Notes: generated from the sequence alone by a model not told the origin. A stretch of 64,000 nt of DNA from Mesorhizobium sp. M2D.F.Ca.ET.226.01.1.1 (GCF_004022705.2 NZ_RZOY02000008.1:186001-250000), one strand, 5' to 3'; positions 55,185 to 63,141 are shown, counted from the first letter of the stretch. Made by a program: numbers and translations.

Positions 55185-55628
55185 GTGGGCGGGCAGGCAT
55201 GCAGCCGCATCGTCCGCTCCGCCAATTCGGACTCGGTCATCAATGCTGAAATCTGGGCTGTAGACAGCGGCTCAGGTTCGCCTATATCGGGCCAAACGAC
55301 GGCCACCGTTGACATAAGCTGGTCTAGCTCGACCGCGAGCCTCACCTATGCCGTTTACCAAATGACCGGCGGATCGATCACGGCCTCGGACACCCAAGGG
55401 GGAACCGACGCCGTGACGATCACCGTACCGACTGACGGCGTTGCGCTCGTCGTCGCTGCGAATGGCGCTTCTACAGCCGGTACGCTCGACAATGTAATCG
55501 AAGATTTCAACGACACCCCGGCGTTTCCCAGCATGCGCGGCATCCATGCGCATGCATTTAGCACGGTCACATCGACATGCTCGCTCAGCGGTGCAAGCGT
55601 GGCTGCGGCTGCATTCCCGCCGACATGA
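55185..55628 (+). pseudogene. Phage-type structural protein remnant
   Basis: The frame encodes about 147 residues, reading VDISWSSSTASLTYAVYQMTGG, TVPTDGVALVVAANGAST and VIEDFND. I recognise this pattern from small prophage-associated beta-rich proteins of rhizobia, normally longer at the N-terminus. Here an in-frame stop lies at 55164 just upstream, and the extreme C-terminal Ala/Trp-rich end also seems lost. The GTG start is doubtful. A surviving short protein cannot be excluded. Confidence 0.45.
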
Positions 55629-55660
55629 CGGCGCATATCGGCGCGACCTAAGGTCGGTGC

Positions 55661-55825
55661 TTACCCGGCGATCGCGTGGACGATGGCGAAGCCCACACCG
55701 ATAGCGAGGCCGGTAGCGAGGCTTTCAGCCAGGCGGAGCGCCAGAGCGCGGGCGCGACCGCCCTCATTGCTGCGCTGGCCGTCGTCGGCGCCTTGGTGCG
55801 GCACTGATGACGTCCGCCAGATCAT
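55661..55825 (-). CDS. Small predicted membrane protein, coupled to the upstream ORF
   Basis: The product is 54 residues from an ATG at 55825 that overlaps the stop of the upstream ORF as ATGA. A polar N-terminus is followed by one hydrophobic helix, SLATGLAIGVGFAIVHAIAG. The overlap is the main sign that it is real. No family is recognised; holin-like or small stress protein are guesses only. Confidence 0.4.
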   Translation of the reverse strand: MIWRTSSVPHQGADDGQRSNEGGRARALALRLAESLATGLAIGVGFAIVHAIAG

Positions 55826-56013
55826 TTGAAGGCGAACCAAGACACGGCAGCGTCCGCTTCATCCGTCACCCGAACCCATTCCATTTCATCCCCCCTCTCG
55901 TGGACCTCTCGACCAGTCACCAGTCTCGCTGCGTCTACGGGTGTTTCCGCTATCGCTATCTGCTGGCCGGCCACTGCTTCCCCATCCATGATCTCCACCA
56001 CATAGCTTTTCAT
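55822..56013 (-). CDS. Small hypothetical protein (63 aa)
   Basis: The product is 63 residues from an ATG at 56013 with GGAGCGCC upstream. The sequence MKSYVVEIMDGEAVAGQQI, then AETPVDAARLVTGREVHER, ends EMEWVRVTDEADAAVSWFAFK. It resembles short rhizobial hypothetical proteins with an AETPxDAAR segment. It overlaps the following small ORF by four bases. The function is unknown. Confidence 0.6.
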   Translation of the reverse strand: MKSYVVEIMDGEAVAGQQIAIAETPVDAARLVTGREVHERGDEMEWVRVTDEADAAVSWFAFK

Positions 56014-56216
56014 GCATGGCGCTCCGTTCGATCACCGACCAACGATGATCGCGAAGCCTTGTTCCGGCCCAGAGCGGTTCCTCTTGGGCGGAACGTGGCT
56101 CGTCACTAGCCGCACAGACAGTGTTTCGTCTTTGGAACCGAACGCCAATCTTCTCGTTATCGACACAGGCGGTTATCGTCCCCCGTAGAGGCCGCCTGGC
56201 ACTAACACCCAAGCAA

Positions 56217-56254
56217 AAGCCCGCCGCCTTGGTTACCCGCCCGGCGGCGGGCTT
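56217..56254. terminator. Hairpin, terminator-like
   Basis: AAGCCCGCCGCC pairs with GGCGGCGGGCTT around a 13-nt loop. It is followed by CTCAT rather than a clean T-run. This form is common between phage-derived genes. Confidence 0.5.
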
Positions 56255-56479
56255 CTCATATACCCGTTCCAGAATGAAAGCCGCAGTGCTGAGGGGGCAT
56301 CTGCGCTAGGGCTTAGCCCATAACATTGAGTCTGGCTGCGGCCTGCGGGAACATCCGGCTATGGGTAAGGTTGACTTATCAGTCGGCGCGGGCTGCGCCC
56401 TCCAGCGCGCGCCGCGTCGGGTGGGGTGTCTCGCAACCAGGCCCACACTGGCAACGCGGGTCCAACAGGGAGGCCCGAT

Positions 56480-56516
56480 AAAGAGCCCGTCTGGCCCCAT
56501 GACGGGCGGGCTCTTT
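56480..56516. terminator. Hairpin, terminator-like
   Basis: AAAGAGCCCG pairs with CGGGCTCTTT (one bulged G). A-run and T-run on opposite sides make it bidirectional in form. Confidence 0.55.
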
Positions 56517-56542
56517 CAATCCAATCCTGAATAGTGCCCGAT

Positions 56543-56581
56543 AGCCCGCCGCTGGTGTGCCCCCACACCTAGCGGCGGGCT
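56543..56581. other. Hairpin, related in form to the double-hairpin family
   Basis: AGCCCGCCGCT with inner GGTGTG pairs with CACACC and AGCGGCGGGCT. It is followed by AAGGGTGGCCGG and, 50 bp on, GGCACCGGCC. This resembles the 72-bp double-hairpin repeats further right but is more diverged. Confidence 0.4.
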
Positions 56582-56773
56582 AAGGGTGGCCGGCGCCTCT
56601 CTCTTGGAGATTGCCTAAGCGGGCACCGGCCTGGGCGGTCCTGGGGGTTCCGTCGCATATGCAAGGTAGCTAAAACATCTGCGATCGACATGGTGCGATC
56701 GCGTAAGCCCCTTGGCAGGCGCACCCGAGGCCTTATTTCGAACTCGGATGGGGCGACCTCTTTGGAGATCGCC

Positions 56774-56896
56774 ATGGGCAATAAATATCCGTTCGTTGAA
56801 GACACCCTTGGCAAAAATATCTTTCAGTGCACGCGCCGCGCCGTTCTCGACGTCGCCGAGTTGATAGAGCGGCTCGCATTGGGGGCTGATCAATGA
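56774..56896 (+). CDS. Possible small ORF (40 aa)
   Basis: ATG at 56774 has GGAG six nt upstream. It encodes MGNKYPFVEDTLGKNIFQCT and then a helix RRAVLDVAELIERLALGADQ. Only the ribosome site and a plausible helix support it. Confidence 0.3.
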   Translation: MGNKYPFVEDTLGKNIFQCTRRAVLDVAELIERLALGADQ

Positions 56897-56969
56897 TCGG
56901 AACCTGCAGTTCACCAACCATGCGATGACGCCGAGCAGCGGAAGGGGTGGACGCCGTGTCCGTAGCAGT

Positions 56970-57041
56970 GGCCCGACAGTTCCGCGTTGGGGGCGTTGAG
57001 TTTGAACCGCCGGGCCTAACCGACTCGGTGCGGAGAGTCGG
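56970..57041 (+). repeat. 72-bp double-hairpin repeat, copy A
   Basis: GGCCCGACAGTT pairs with AACCGCCGGGCC, then TAA, then CCGACTC pairs with GAGTCGG around GGTGCGGA. The terminal stems keep pairing although the sequence differs from the other copies, which suggests selection on structure. Confidence 0.6.
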
Positions 57042-57615
57042 CTAACGTAGAGGCTAAATTAGCATCCTTGCATTAATATACATTTTTATGCCTTTTCCAC
57101 CGGTTTCGCAAGGAACTCGCCGGGCGAGGCCCCCAACTACAGCCTCAAGCCCGACGAGCTGCCGGAGATCAACCCGGCAATCCTGCCTTGCAAGGCCGAT
57201 GCCAGCATTCCCGTCCTACAACGGTACAGCTTGCGAATAAGTCGCGGCTTATGCATCATCCGCCGCCATGCGCGATGACGAGTTGACCAACCGGCCCGGC
57301 AAGGGCTTCACGCCATGGAAAGACGGCGACGGCGAGGACGTAATCGACAAGCCCGGATGTTGAACTTCCCGAAGCTCAATGTCGGCAGCGATCTCGTCGG
57401 GATCGGCCATTGGGGCTACCGCGCGGCGAAAGTGGTGCATGAAGCTGAAGCCAAAGGATTGGCAACCCCTGCCCGAGGTCTACAAGCGCGAGGGCGCAGC
57501 AGGATGCACTCAACGGGGTCTGCATTGCCGCCCAGGCCGCCTGCTTGCCCAAATTCAGGCCGCAGGCCGGCGCCAGAGGGAGCCGGATGCCGAGGTATGA
57601 TAGCGAGATAGGCAG
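57042..57615. other. Interval with decayed coding remnants
   Basis: Several frames carry protein-like pieces that break off: GEAPNYSLKPDELPEINPAIL near 57120-57185, TNRPGKGFTPWKDGDGED near 57290-57340, and LKPKDWQPLPEVYKREGAAG near 57440-57500. The frames shift repeatedly, so this looks like an eroded phage or mobile gene segment. A short AT-rich patch lies near 57050-57100. No intact gene can be supported. Confidence 0.4.
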
Positions 57616-57990
57616 CTAGTGAAGCGTGCTCTTCGGAGGCTTAGCTTTCAGCCCCCTCAATCTGATTTCGTTCTGAAGCTGTAGCGCAAGCCGGACGATT
57701 GGATCAGAAATCGAGAACACGTCGTCGGCCGGACCCTGCATCACCTTCCTTGGCGCTGGCGAATGTACAGATCCTGACAGGTCCAATTTCGACAACAACT
57801 GCGATAGGTGTTTCCGCTGGAAGGCGTGAACTTGTTCCAACAAATCCAGGAACTTCAATGCGTCCACTGTCGGGAGATTGTTAGACCGCAGTCGGGCTAT
57901 TCGTTCATGCTGACGGACGACATGTCCCTCGCCAGCCAGAACGTGGCGTCGCGCCATGCTGATGTGCTCGTGGAGAAGCATTTCCAACAA
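57616..57990 (-). CDS. Short helical protein, family copy 1
   Basis: The 124-residue product contains the core SMARRHVLAGEGHVVRQHERIARLR, then LPTVDALKFLDLLEQVHAFQRKHLSQLLSKL. This is a two-helix pattern shared with two other ORFs in the next kilobase. The C-terminal 50 residues are unrelated and include PAPRKVMQGPADDVFSISDP. The function is unknown. Small proteins of this type recur in rhizobial genomes, often in mobile regions. Confidence 0.6.
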   Translation of the reverse strand: MLEMLLHEHISMARRHVLAGEGHVVRQHERIARLRSNNLPTVDALKFLDLLEQVHAFQRKHLSQLLSKLDLSGSVHSPAPRKVMQGPADDVFSISDPIVRLALQLQNEIRLRGLKAKPPKSTLH

Positions 57991-58025
57991 CGAGAAGAGG
58001 TGACTGTGGTTCCTTGGCCGGAGGG

Positions 58026-58082
58026 CGATCGAGGGAAGGGCGGCGTAGGACAGCGGCCGGGGAAAACGCGCGCTGGCGGCCC
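58026..58082. repeat. Short duplicated segment, copy 1
   Basis: Shares CGATCGAGG, AAGGGCGGCGTAGGACA, GAAAACGCGC and CTGGCGGC with 58740-58848, which contains about 45 extra bases in the middle. Both copies lie beside ORFs of the short helical family. Confidence 0.7.
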
Positions 58083-58085
58083 TCG

Positions 58086-58301
58086 CTATGTCGGTTTGTC
58101 AGACGCTTGTCGCAGCAGCCTGGATAGGTGCTCTCGGTGCAGCGACTGGATATCTTCCAGCAAATGCAGGAACCTTAGGGCGTCGTCGGAAGACAGCCCT
58201 TTGCGTTGCATCTCGGCGATGATGTCATGCTGTCGCATCAGGGTCCGCTCGCCGATCTCGACGTGCCGTTTCGTCATCTCAAGGTCATCATCGAGGCTCA
58301 T
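58086..58301 (-). CDS. Short helical protein, family copy 2
   Basis: The product is 71 residues from the ATG at 58301: MSLDDDLEMTKRHVEIGERTLMRQHDIIAEMQ, then LSSDDALRFLHLLEDIQSLHREHLSRLL. It is paralogous to the neighbours at 57616 and 58441 (HVxxGExxxxRQxxxI and AxxFLxxLExxQxxHxxHL). No good ribosome site is visible. It is divergent from copy 3, with a 139-bp gap. Confidence 0.6.
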   Translation of the reverse strand: MSLDDDLEMTKRHVEIGERTLMRQHDIIAEMQRKGLSSDDALRFLHLLEDIQSLHREHLSRLLRQASDKPT

Positions 58302-58440
58302 TTCAAAGAACGATTTGATGCCGCTCGCTGTTCCTCCGGCATACAGAAACGCGGAGAGCCTTCGCGACCAGGACACGCTTGAAATCAGATATGTCGGTGA
58401 CAAAATAACAGGCAGGTTTTGACCAATTGAGGGTGGCCAA

Positions 58441-58680
58441 ATGCTGCGCGAGACCCAGCTGGAAATGGCAGAGCGCCATGTTCGGGAAGGCGAAGCGATC
58501 ATCGCGCGCCAACGAGCCCTGATCGACAGGCTGGCGCAGGACGGTCACCCCACAGGTGAAGCGCGGAAGTTCTTGCGCAAGTTCCAAAAGGCGCAGGAAG
58601 AGCACGTCGCTCATCTTGAGCAGTTGCGGGGTTCGGCTTCGTCAGCCACAAGCGAGCAGGCCAACCATCTTCTGGAATGA
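58441..58680 (+). CDS. Short helical protein, family copy 3
   Basis: The product is 79 residues from an ATG at 58441 with GAGGGTGG upstream: MLRETQLEMAERHVREGEAI, then ALIDRLAQDGHPTGEARKFLRKFQKAQEEHVAHLEQL. This is the best preserved of three paralogues in this kilobase. It is probably a helical hairpin with no membrane segment. The function is unknown. Confidence 0.65.
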   Translation: MLRETQLEMAERHVREGEAIIARQRALIDRLAQDGHPTGEARKFLRKFQKAQEEHVAHLEQLRGSASSATSEQANHLLE

Positions 58681-58739
58681 ACTCGGCGACCTCAAGGGCT
58701 CTGCAGTGCATGGCGCTGACAAAGGAAGCCGCCAGAGTG

Positions 58740-58848
58740 CGATCGAGGCAAGGGCGGCGTAGGACAAGCGGCGGAGCGAAGGGCGCCTGGCCCCCAAGGG
58801 CGCACGGTGGCGGCGACAGGAAAACGCGCACTGGCGGCGGCCCGGCGC
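58740..58848. repeat. Short duplicated segment, copy 2
   Basis: Longer version of 58026-58082, with an internal block GCGCCTGGCCCCCAAGGGCGC that is itself nearly palindromic. It runs directly into double-hairpin copy B. Confidence 0.65.
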
Positions 58849-58920
58849 GGAGCGGGGTAGGCTCCGCGAGCCGGGCCTGACCGGCGGGGGCACGGACTAG
58901 ATACATGGCACGGCACCGGC
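58849..58920 (+). repeat. 72-bp double-hairpin repeat, copy B
   Basis: GGCCCGGC-GCGGAGC pairs with GCTCCGC-GAGCCGGGCC, then TGA, then CCGG to CCGG around a 30-nt interval ending GGCACCGGC. Same length as copies A and C. Confidence 0.65.
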
Positions 58921-59068
58921 TGCAGCAATTTATAGCTGCAATCACTCAACCTTCCGTCGTGCAAACGGAGGACGCTGCGAAGCAGCAGCGGAAGGGCTGA
59001 GCGCCTTGCTCATAAGGCCAGCTCCGTCGCCGCTGGTACATCCGCAGTCGACGACGGAGTCCGGGAGT

Positions 59069-59140
59069 GGCCCGGCTGGCTGGCGGGGACGGCCAGCAAG
59101 CGCCGGGCCTAACCGGCGAGGACTCTCGGATGGCACCGGC
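59069..59140 (+). repeat. 72-bp double-hairpin repeat, copy C
   Basis: GGCCCGGC-TGGC pairs with GCCA-GCAAGC-GCCGGGCC in a branched stem, then TAA, then CCGG-CGAG-GACT-CTCG-GATGGCA-CCGG, an inner hairpin with perfect CGAG/CTCG arms. Confidence 0.65.
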
Positions 59141-59217
59141 TCGCGTAAAGATACGCCTCTGCCGAGATGATCGGCACGCATTCGTTGGAAGTAGGCCGGA
59201 ATCGGTAGGCCAAGAGC

Positions 59218-59290
59218 GGCCCGGCGGTTCCGTTGGGTAGCGTTGATGGATAACCGTCGGGCCTAAGCCGGCCGTTGTGAGTCAACCGGC
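59218..59290 (+). repeat. 73-bp double-hairpin repeat, copy D
   Basis: GGCCCGGCGGTT pairs with AACCGTCGGGCC, then TAA, then GCCGG pairs with CCGGC across a 14-nt loop. Outside the stems it shares CCGTTGGG and GCGTTGA with copy A. Confidence 0.65.
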
Positions 59291-59568
59291 CTGAGACATC
59301 ATATCAGCGATTGCTAAAATACCCTAACCTGCGAACCGAGGATGATGCGTGGTTCGCTGTCAGTGTTGGGACCAATGCCTTTGATGTTTGCGACTTCAGT
59401 CGCCGGCTCAGGTTATGGCGTATCAAAGCGCGGAGGCGCAGAATGCTGGTGGGGTGCGTTGGGGCATAGGTCCGTTGCCGCTACGGCAACGGGCCTACCT
59501 GGGCAGACAGAAACTAGCCCCGCGCCCTTACATTACCTTAGTTACCAGGACAAATTTTGCGGATCGCG

Positions 59569-59703
59569 GTGACCGCCGGTTCGATCGCGGCTTTCCTCGC
59601 CGGACGGCCGTTCTGGCTGGTCGTCCGGCGCTGGATGATGGGCACGGTGCTGACGGCGCTGGCACTCAAGATGGCGACCGAGGCGCAAGATAGGTTGCGT
59701 TGA
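59569..59703 (+). pseudogene. C-terminal fragment of a LysE-type exporter
   Basis: The last 44 codons of a frame read VTAGSIAAFLAGRPFWLVV, RRWMMGTVLTALALKMATEA and QDRLR, the final helix region of LysE/RhtB amino-acid exporters. The homologous frame continues a few codons upstream (PGQILRIA) and then stops matching. The rest of the gene is absent, so this marks the right-hand junction of the accessory stretch. Confidence 0.55.
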
Positions 59704-59917
59704 TATTCAGGTGAGGCCGGCCTGCGAACGGCGGCTTCCTGCGCTTCCGGTGCTCACGTACTTCAAGTACGCTCCGCTCCGGCCTTCGCCGGCCGAAGCC
59801 CTCATAAGGGTCTCCGCCCTATAAAGGCTACGGCCGGCGTAGGCCGGTCCTCGGAAGCCACCACTCTCGACTCGGCCTGACCTGACCTGAATCTCAACGC
59901 ACCCTACGGGCCCACCC
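59704..59917. repeat. Intergenic palindromic sequence
   Basis: It contains CTTCCGGTGCTCACGTACTT facing AGTACGCTCCGCTCCGG, plus GGCCGGCGTAGGCCGG, in 214 bp without a gene. Such GCTCACGTAC/GTACGCTCC palindromes are common between rhizobial genes. Confidence 0.5.
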
Positions 59918-60742
59918 CTACCTCGGACGGCGGACGGGCCGGATCTGCTCCGGCTCGACCACCTTGCGGTAGAGGTGCCAGGTCGCGTGGCCGAGGATCG
60001 GCATGACGACTGCGAGCCCGGCAAACAGCGGGATCGAACCGACCACCAGCAACATGGCGACCGTCAGGCCCCAGAGCGCCATCGTCAGCGGGTTGGCCAT
60101 CACCGCGCGGGCCGATGTCTCAATCGCCGAGACGGCGCCGACATCGCGGTCGAGCAGCAGCGGGAAGGCGACGACGGTGGTGCCTAAAACGACAACGGCG
60201 AAAACGAAACCGACGGCGTTGCCGACGAGGATCAGCGTCCAGCCCTTGCCGGTCGTCAGCACGTCACGCACGAAAGCGCCGACCGAGGCGGGCGGCTCGG
60301 CGCCGAACAGGCTGGTGTAGAGCGACTGCGCGGTGAATAGCCACAAAAGGAACAGCGCGAAGAGCAGGATGCCGATGACGGCGATCGACGGCAGCGCCGG
60401 CGAATGGCGCACGTCCAGCGCATGGTGCCAGCGGCTGCTCATGCCAAGCTCGCGTCGGCGGCTGATCTCGTAGAGGCCGATCGCCGCGAACGGGCCGATC
60501 AGCGCGAAGCCGGACATCAGCGGATAGACGAGCTGGATGGCGTTCGAACCGGAGCTCCATTGCGTCAGGATCAGGCCGACGATCGGATAGATCAGGCACA
60601 GGAACACGTAATGCGAAGGCTTGGCCCAGAAATCCTCGGCGCCGAGCTTCAGCGCGTCCCAAAGGTCCGCGGTCGAGATGTGGCGCACCGTGGGCTGCAC
60701 ATGCGCGCCGTACGCGTCCGTCATGACATGAAAACCGGCCAT
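59918..60742 (-). CDS. DUF2189 family integral membrane protein
   Basis: The product is 274 residues from an ATG at 60742 (GGAGG six nt upstream). Six predicted membrane segments (FLCLIYPIVGLILTQW, LMSGFALIGPFAAIGLYEI, VIGILLFALFLLWLF and others) are present, with the family signature LGAEDFWAKPSHYVFLCLIYP and ISRRRELG. DUF2189 proteins are conserved in alphaproteobacteria and of unknown function. It is divergent from the CAP-domain gene. Confidence 0.87.
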   Translation of the reverse strand: MAGFHVMTDAYGAHVQPTVRHISTADLWDALKLGAEDFWAKPSHYVFLCLIYPIVGLILTQWSSGSNAIQLVYPLMSGFALIGPFAAIGLYEISRRRELGMSSRWHHALDVRHSPALPSIAVIGILLFALFLLWLFTAQSLYTSLFGAEPPASVGAFVRDVLTTGKGWTLILVGNAVGFVFAVVVLGTTVVAFPLLLDRDVGAVSAIETSARAVMANPLTMALWGLTVAMLLVVGSIPLFAGLAVVMPILGHATWHLYRKVVEPEQIRPVRRPR

Positions 60743-60911
60743 CACCGTCCTCCGTTGTTGTCCGGGGGTCGGTCACCGCCTGGGTGGCCGCCCGTGGCTG
60801 CCACTTTCAAGAACGCCGGGATGATAACCGATCTTCCGGGAAAAGTCGCCGCTTCACCCGATTTTCATGGGTTGCCCGGCAAAAGCCATGATCGCCGGTA
60901 TCAGAGGCCGC

Positions 60912-61412
60912 ATGAGCATCTCCACCATCGCCCTCCTCAACCGCCGCACATTGTTCAAGGCCGCAGGCCTGGCAGCGCTTGCCGGCATCGCCGCCTGCAG
61001 CACCGTCACGGTGCCGACCGGCGAAGGCGCCGGCGCTTCGTCTTCCGCCACGAGCACCTTGAGCACGATCCGCACATCGGCTGGACTGCCGGCGCTGACC
61101 CCTGATGCGCAGCTCGAACAGGCCGCGCTCCAGCAGGCCGGCTACATGGCGTCGCGCGAACGCATGAGCCACACCACCGGCTGGGGCAAGGATTTCGCCT
61201 CGCGCATGAAGGACAATGGCGTTAGGGGCGCGGCGGCTGAAAACATCGCCGAAGGCCGCTTCGACCAGCAAAAACTGTTCGACATCTGGATGCACTCCGA
61301 CGGCCACCGCCGCAACATGCTCGATCCGGATTTCAGCCGCTTCGGCCTCGCCTATGTGCGCGACGGCCGCGATCCGGCGCTGCGCTACTGGGCGCTGGTG
61401 CTGGGCAGATAG
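60912..61412 (+). CDS. CAP/SCP-domain protein, probable lipoprotein or Tat substrate
   Basis: The product is 166 residues from an ATG at 60912 (AGAGG four nt upstream). The N-terminus LNRRTLFKAAGLAALAGIAACS has a twin-arginine-like NRRTLFK and a lipobox-like GIAAC, so export is likely. The CAP domain shows SHTTGWGKDFASRM, AENIAEG and WMHSDGHRRNMLDPDFSRFGLAY, with the conserved His and Glu residues of the YkwD type. Its function is unknown and it stands alone. Confidence 0.88.
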   Translation: MSISTIALLNRRTLFKAAGLAALAGIAACSTVTVPTGEGAGASSSATSTLSTIRTSAGLPALTPDAQLEQAALQQAGYMASRERMSHTTGWGKDFASRMKDNGVRGAAAENIAEGRFDQQKLFDIWMHSDGHRRNMLDPDFSRFGLAYVRDGRDPALRYWALVLGR

Positions 61413-61446
61413 TGCCGCTGGAGCGGCCCAGAATCGGGCAAGCCGA

Positions 61447-62979
61447 TCAGTCCATATGCGCCGCCGGCGCCCCACCGGCAGGCGCCGCCTTAGGCTTGCG
61501 CAGCAGGATGACGAAGGGGATCGCGGCCAGCGTCATGACCATCAGGATCTTGAAGTCGTTGATGTAGGAAATCATCATCGACTGGGCGTTCACCGCGCGG
61601 TCGACCTGCGAAAGGGCCGAGGGGTCTCCACTGGCGGCCGCCCGCGAAGCGGCCCACAGGTTGGGATTGTAGGGGTTGATGAAGGCCGACAACTCGGTGT
61701 GGTTGATCTGCGTGTTGCGCACCATCAGCGCCGCCACCACCGACACGCCGATCGAGGAGCCGAGATTGCGCACCAGGCTGAACAGCGCGGTGGCGTCCGT
61801 GCGGTAGCGCGCGTCGAGCGTGGCGAAGGCGACCGTCGACAGTGGCACGAACACCATGCCCATGCCGAGACCCTGGATGACGCCCGAGGTGAGGATCAGC
61901 CAATTGTCCATCTGCGGCGTGAAGCTTGCCATGGTGTAGAGCGACTGCGCCGTCAGCAGGAAGCCGATGGCGACGAGGATCCTCGCATCGAACCTGTGCA
62001 TGATGCGGCCGACCACCAGCATCGAGATCATCGTGCCGATGCCGCGCGGACCCAGCACGACACCGATCGTCACGGTCGGATAGCCGAAGATGTTGGCCAG
62101 CATCGGCGGCAAGAGCGACATCGAGGCCAGGATCAGCACGCCCATGACGAAGATGAACCCCAGGCCGGTCACGAAATTGCGGTCGAGGAATATCTTTGGA
62201 TCGATGAAGGGATGCTCTGATGTCACCGTGTGGATGGTGAACACCCAGAAGCCGGTGAGCGACAGAGCGAGCTCGATCCAGATCTCAGCCGAGTTGAACC
62301 AGTCGACCTCGCCGCCGCGATCGAGCAGGAGCTGCAGCGCGCCGACCCCGAGCGAGATCATGGCGAAGCCGAAGAAATCGAAGCCGCGCAGGCGCTTTGG
62401 GATGACTGGCAGATAGGCGGCCATGCCGAGAAAGGCCAAAATGCCGACCGGCAGGTTGATGAAGAACACCCAGCGCCAGTTGAAGTTTTCCGTCAGCCAG
62501 CCGCCCAGCGTCGGGCCCAGGATCGGGCCAAGCATGATGCCGGCGCCCCAGATCGCCATCGCCTGGCCATGGCGCTCCTTCGGGTTGATGTCGAGCAGGA
62601 AGGTCTGCGACAGCGGCACGATGGCCGCGCCGAACACGCCCTGCAGCAGACGGAAGAGCACGATCGTCTCGAGACTCCAAGCAAGGCCGCAGAGCATGGA
62701 GAAGATGGTGAAGCCGACGACGGAGGCGAGGAACAGCTCCTTGCGGCCGAGCCGGTCGGCGAGCCAGCCGGTGACCGGCGTCATGATCGCCGCCGCCACG
62801 ATATAGGAGGTCAGCACCCAGTTGATGTTGTCGGGCGACGCGCCGAGGTCGCCCGTCATGGTCGGCAGCGCGACATTGGCGATCGTGGTGTCGAGCGCCT
62901 GCATGATCGTCGCCAGCATCAGCGCGACGGTGATCAGCCCGCGATGCGGCACTTCCTTGAAAGGTTCGGGCGTGCTCAT
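61447..62979 (-). CDS. DHA2 family multidrug efflux MFS transporter (EmrB-type)
   Basis: The 510-residue protein has 14 predicted membrane helices. Family motifs include LDTTIANVALPTMTGDLG at the N-terminus, WVLTSYIVAAAIMTPVTGWLADRLGRKELF (motif A) and GAGIMLGPILGPTLGGWLTENFNWRWVFFIN (motif C). It pumps hydrophobic drugs by proton antiport. With the upstream EmrA-like adaptor it would form an inner-membrane part of a tripartite exporter. The 288 bp between the two genes contain a large inverted repeat. Confidence 0.94.
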   Translation of the reverse strand: MSTPEPFKEVPHRGLITVALMLATIMQALDTTIANVALPTMTGDLGASPDNINWVLTSYIVAAAIMTPVTGWLADRLGRKELFLASVVGFTIFSMLCGLAWSLETIVLFRLLQGVFGAAIVPLSQTFLLDINPKERHGQAMAIWGAGIMLGPILGPTLGGWLTENFNWRWVFFINLPVGILAFLGMAAYLPVIPKRLRGFDFFGFAMISLGVGALQLLLDRGGEVDWFNSAEIWIELALSLTGFWVFTIHTVTSEHPFIDPKIFLDRNFVTGLGFIFVMGVLILASMSLLPPMLANIFGYPTVTIGVVLGPRGIGTMISMLVVGRIMHRFDARILVAIGFLLTAQSLYTMASFTPQMDNWLILTSGVIQGLGMGMVFVPLSTVAFATLDARYRTDATALFSLVRNLGSSIGVSVVAALMVRNTQINHTELSAFINPYNPNLWAASRAAASGDPSALSQVDRAVNAQSMMISYINDFKILMVMTLAAIPFVILLRKPKAAPAGGAPAAHMD

Positions 62980-63019
62980 GATGCTGAACTTCCAGCAGGT
63001 AACAAAAAAATGTACACTG

Positions 63020-63141
63020 GGTTTCCGGGCGGCAATGCCTTCCGTTGAGAGACCCTCATCGCGGTGGGACGCGACTATCGATGTGGGGGTTACATCGACC
63101 TAAAGTCTCTGCTGGAGCGGATGCCTGCCGCCCGGAAACCT
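63020..63141. repeat. Long-armed inverted repeat between the emrA-like and emrB-like genes
   Basis: GGTTTCCGGGCGGCA (63021-63035) pairs perfectly with TGCCGCCCGGAAACC (63126-63140) across 90 bp. Further matches (AGAGA with TCTCT) extend the stem. It is about 120 bp overall with terminal inverted repeats, so a MITE or a structured leader of emrB. The rest of 62980-63267 shows nothing else. Confidence 0.6.

Larger units (their letters stand above)
56014..56773. other. Gene-poor interval with several hairpins
   Basis: No convincing gene is seen in these 760 bp. The stretch contains three strong inverted repeats (annotated separately) and some short frames without ribosome sites. The composition is GC-rich and resembles the non-coding spacers of decayed prophages. 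Confidence 0.5.
58921..59568. other. Gene-poor interval holding two further double-hairpin repeats
   Basis: No gene is supported in these 650 bp. Besides repeats C and D there is a short hairpin at 59469-59495 (GGTCCGTTGCCG with CGGCAACGGGCC) that matches only the first stem of the family. Confidence 0.5.

Noticed and set aside
57315..57611. Plus-strand 98-codon ORF
   Set aside because: It begins in basic low-complexity sequence and protein-like pieces in this interval change frame repeatedly, which fits decay.
58921..59568. 72-73-bp hairpin units considered as tRNA genes
   Set aside because: Length is tRNA-like, but no cloverleaf, T-loop GTTCGA or CCA-type end could be fitted. The units have two hairpins only.
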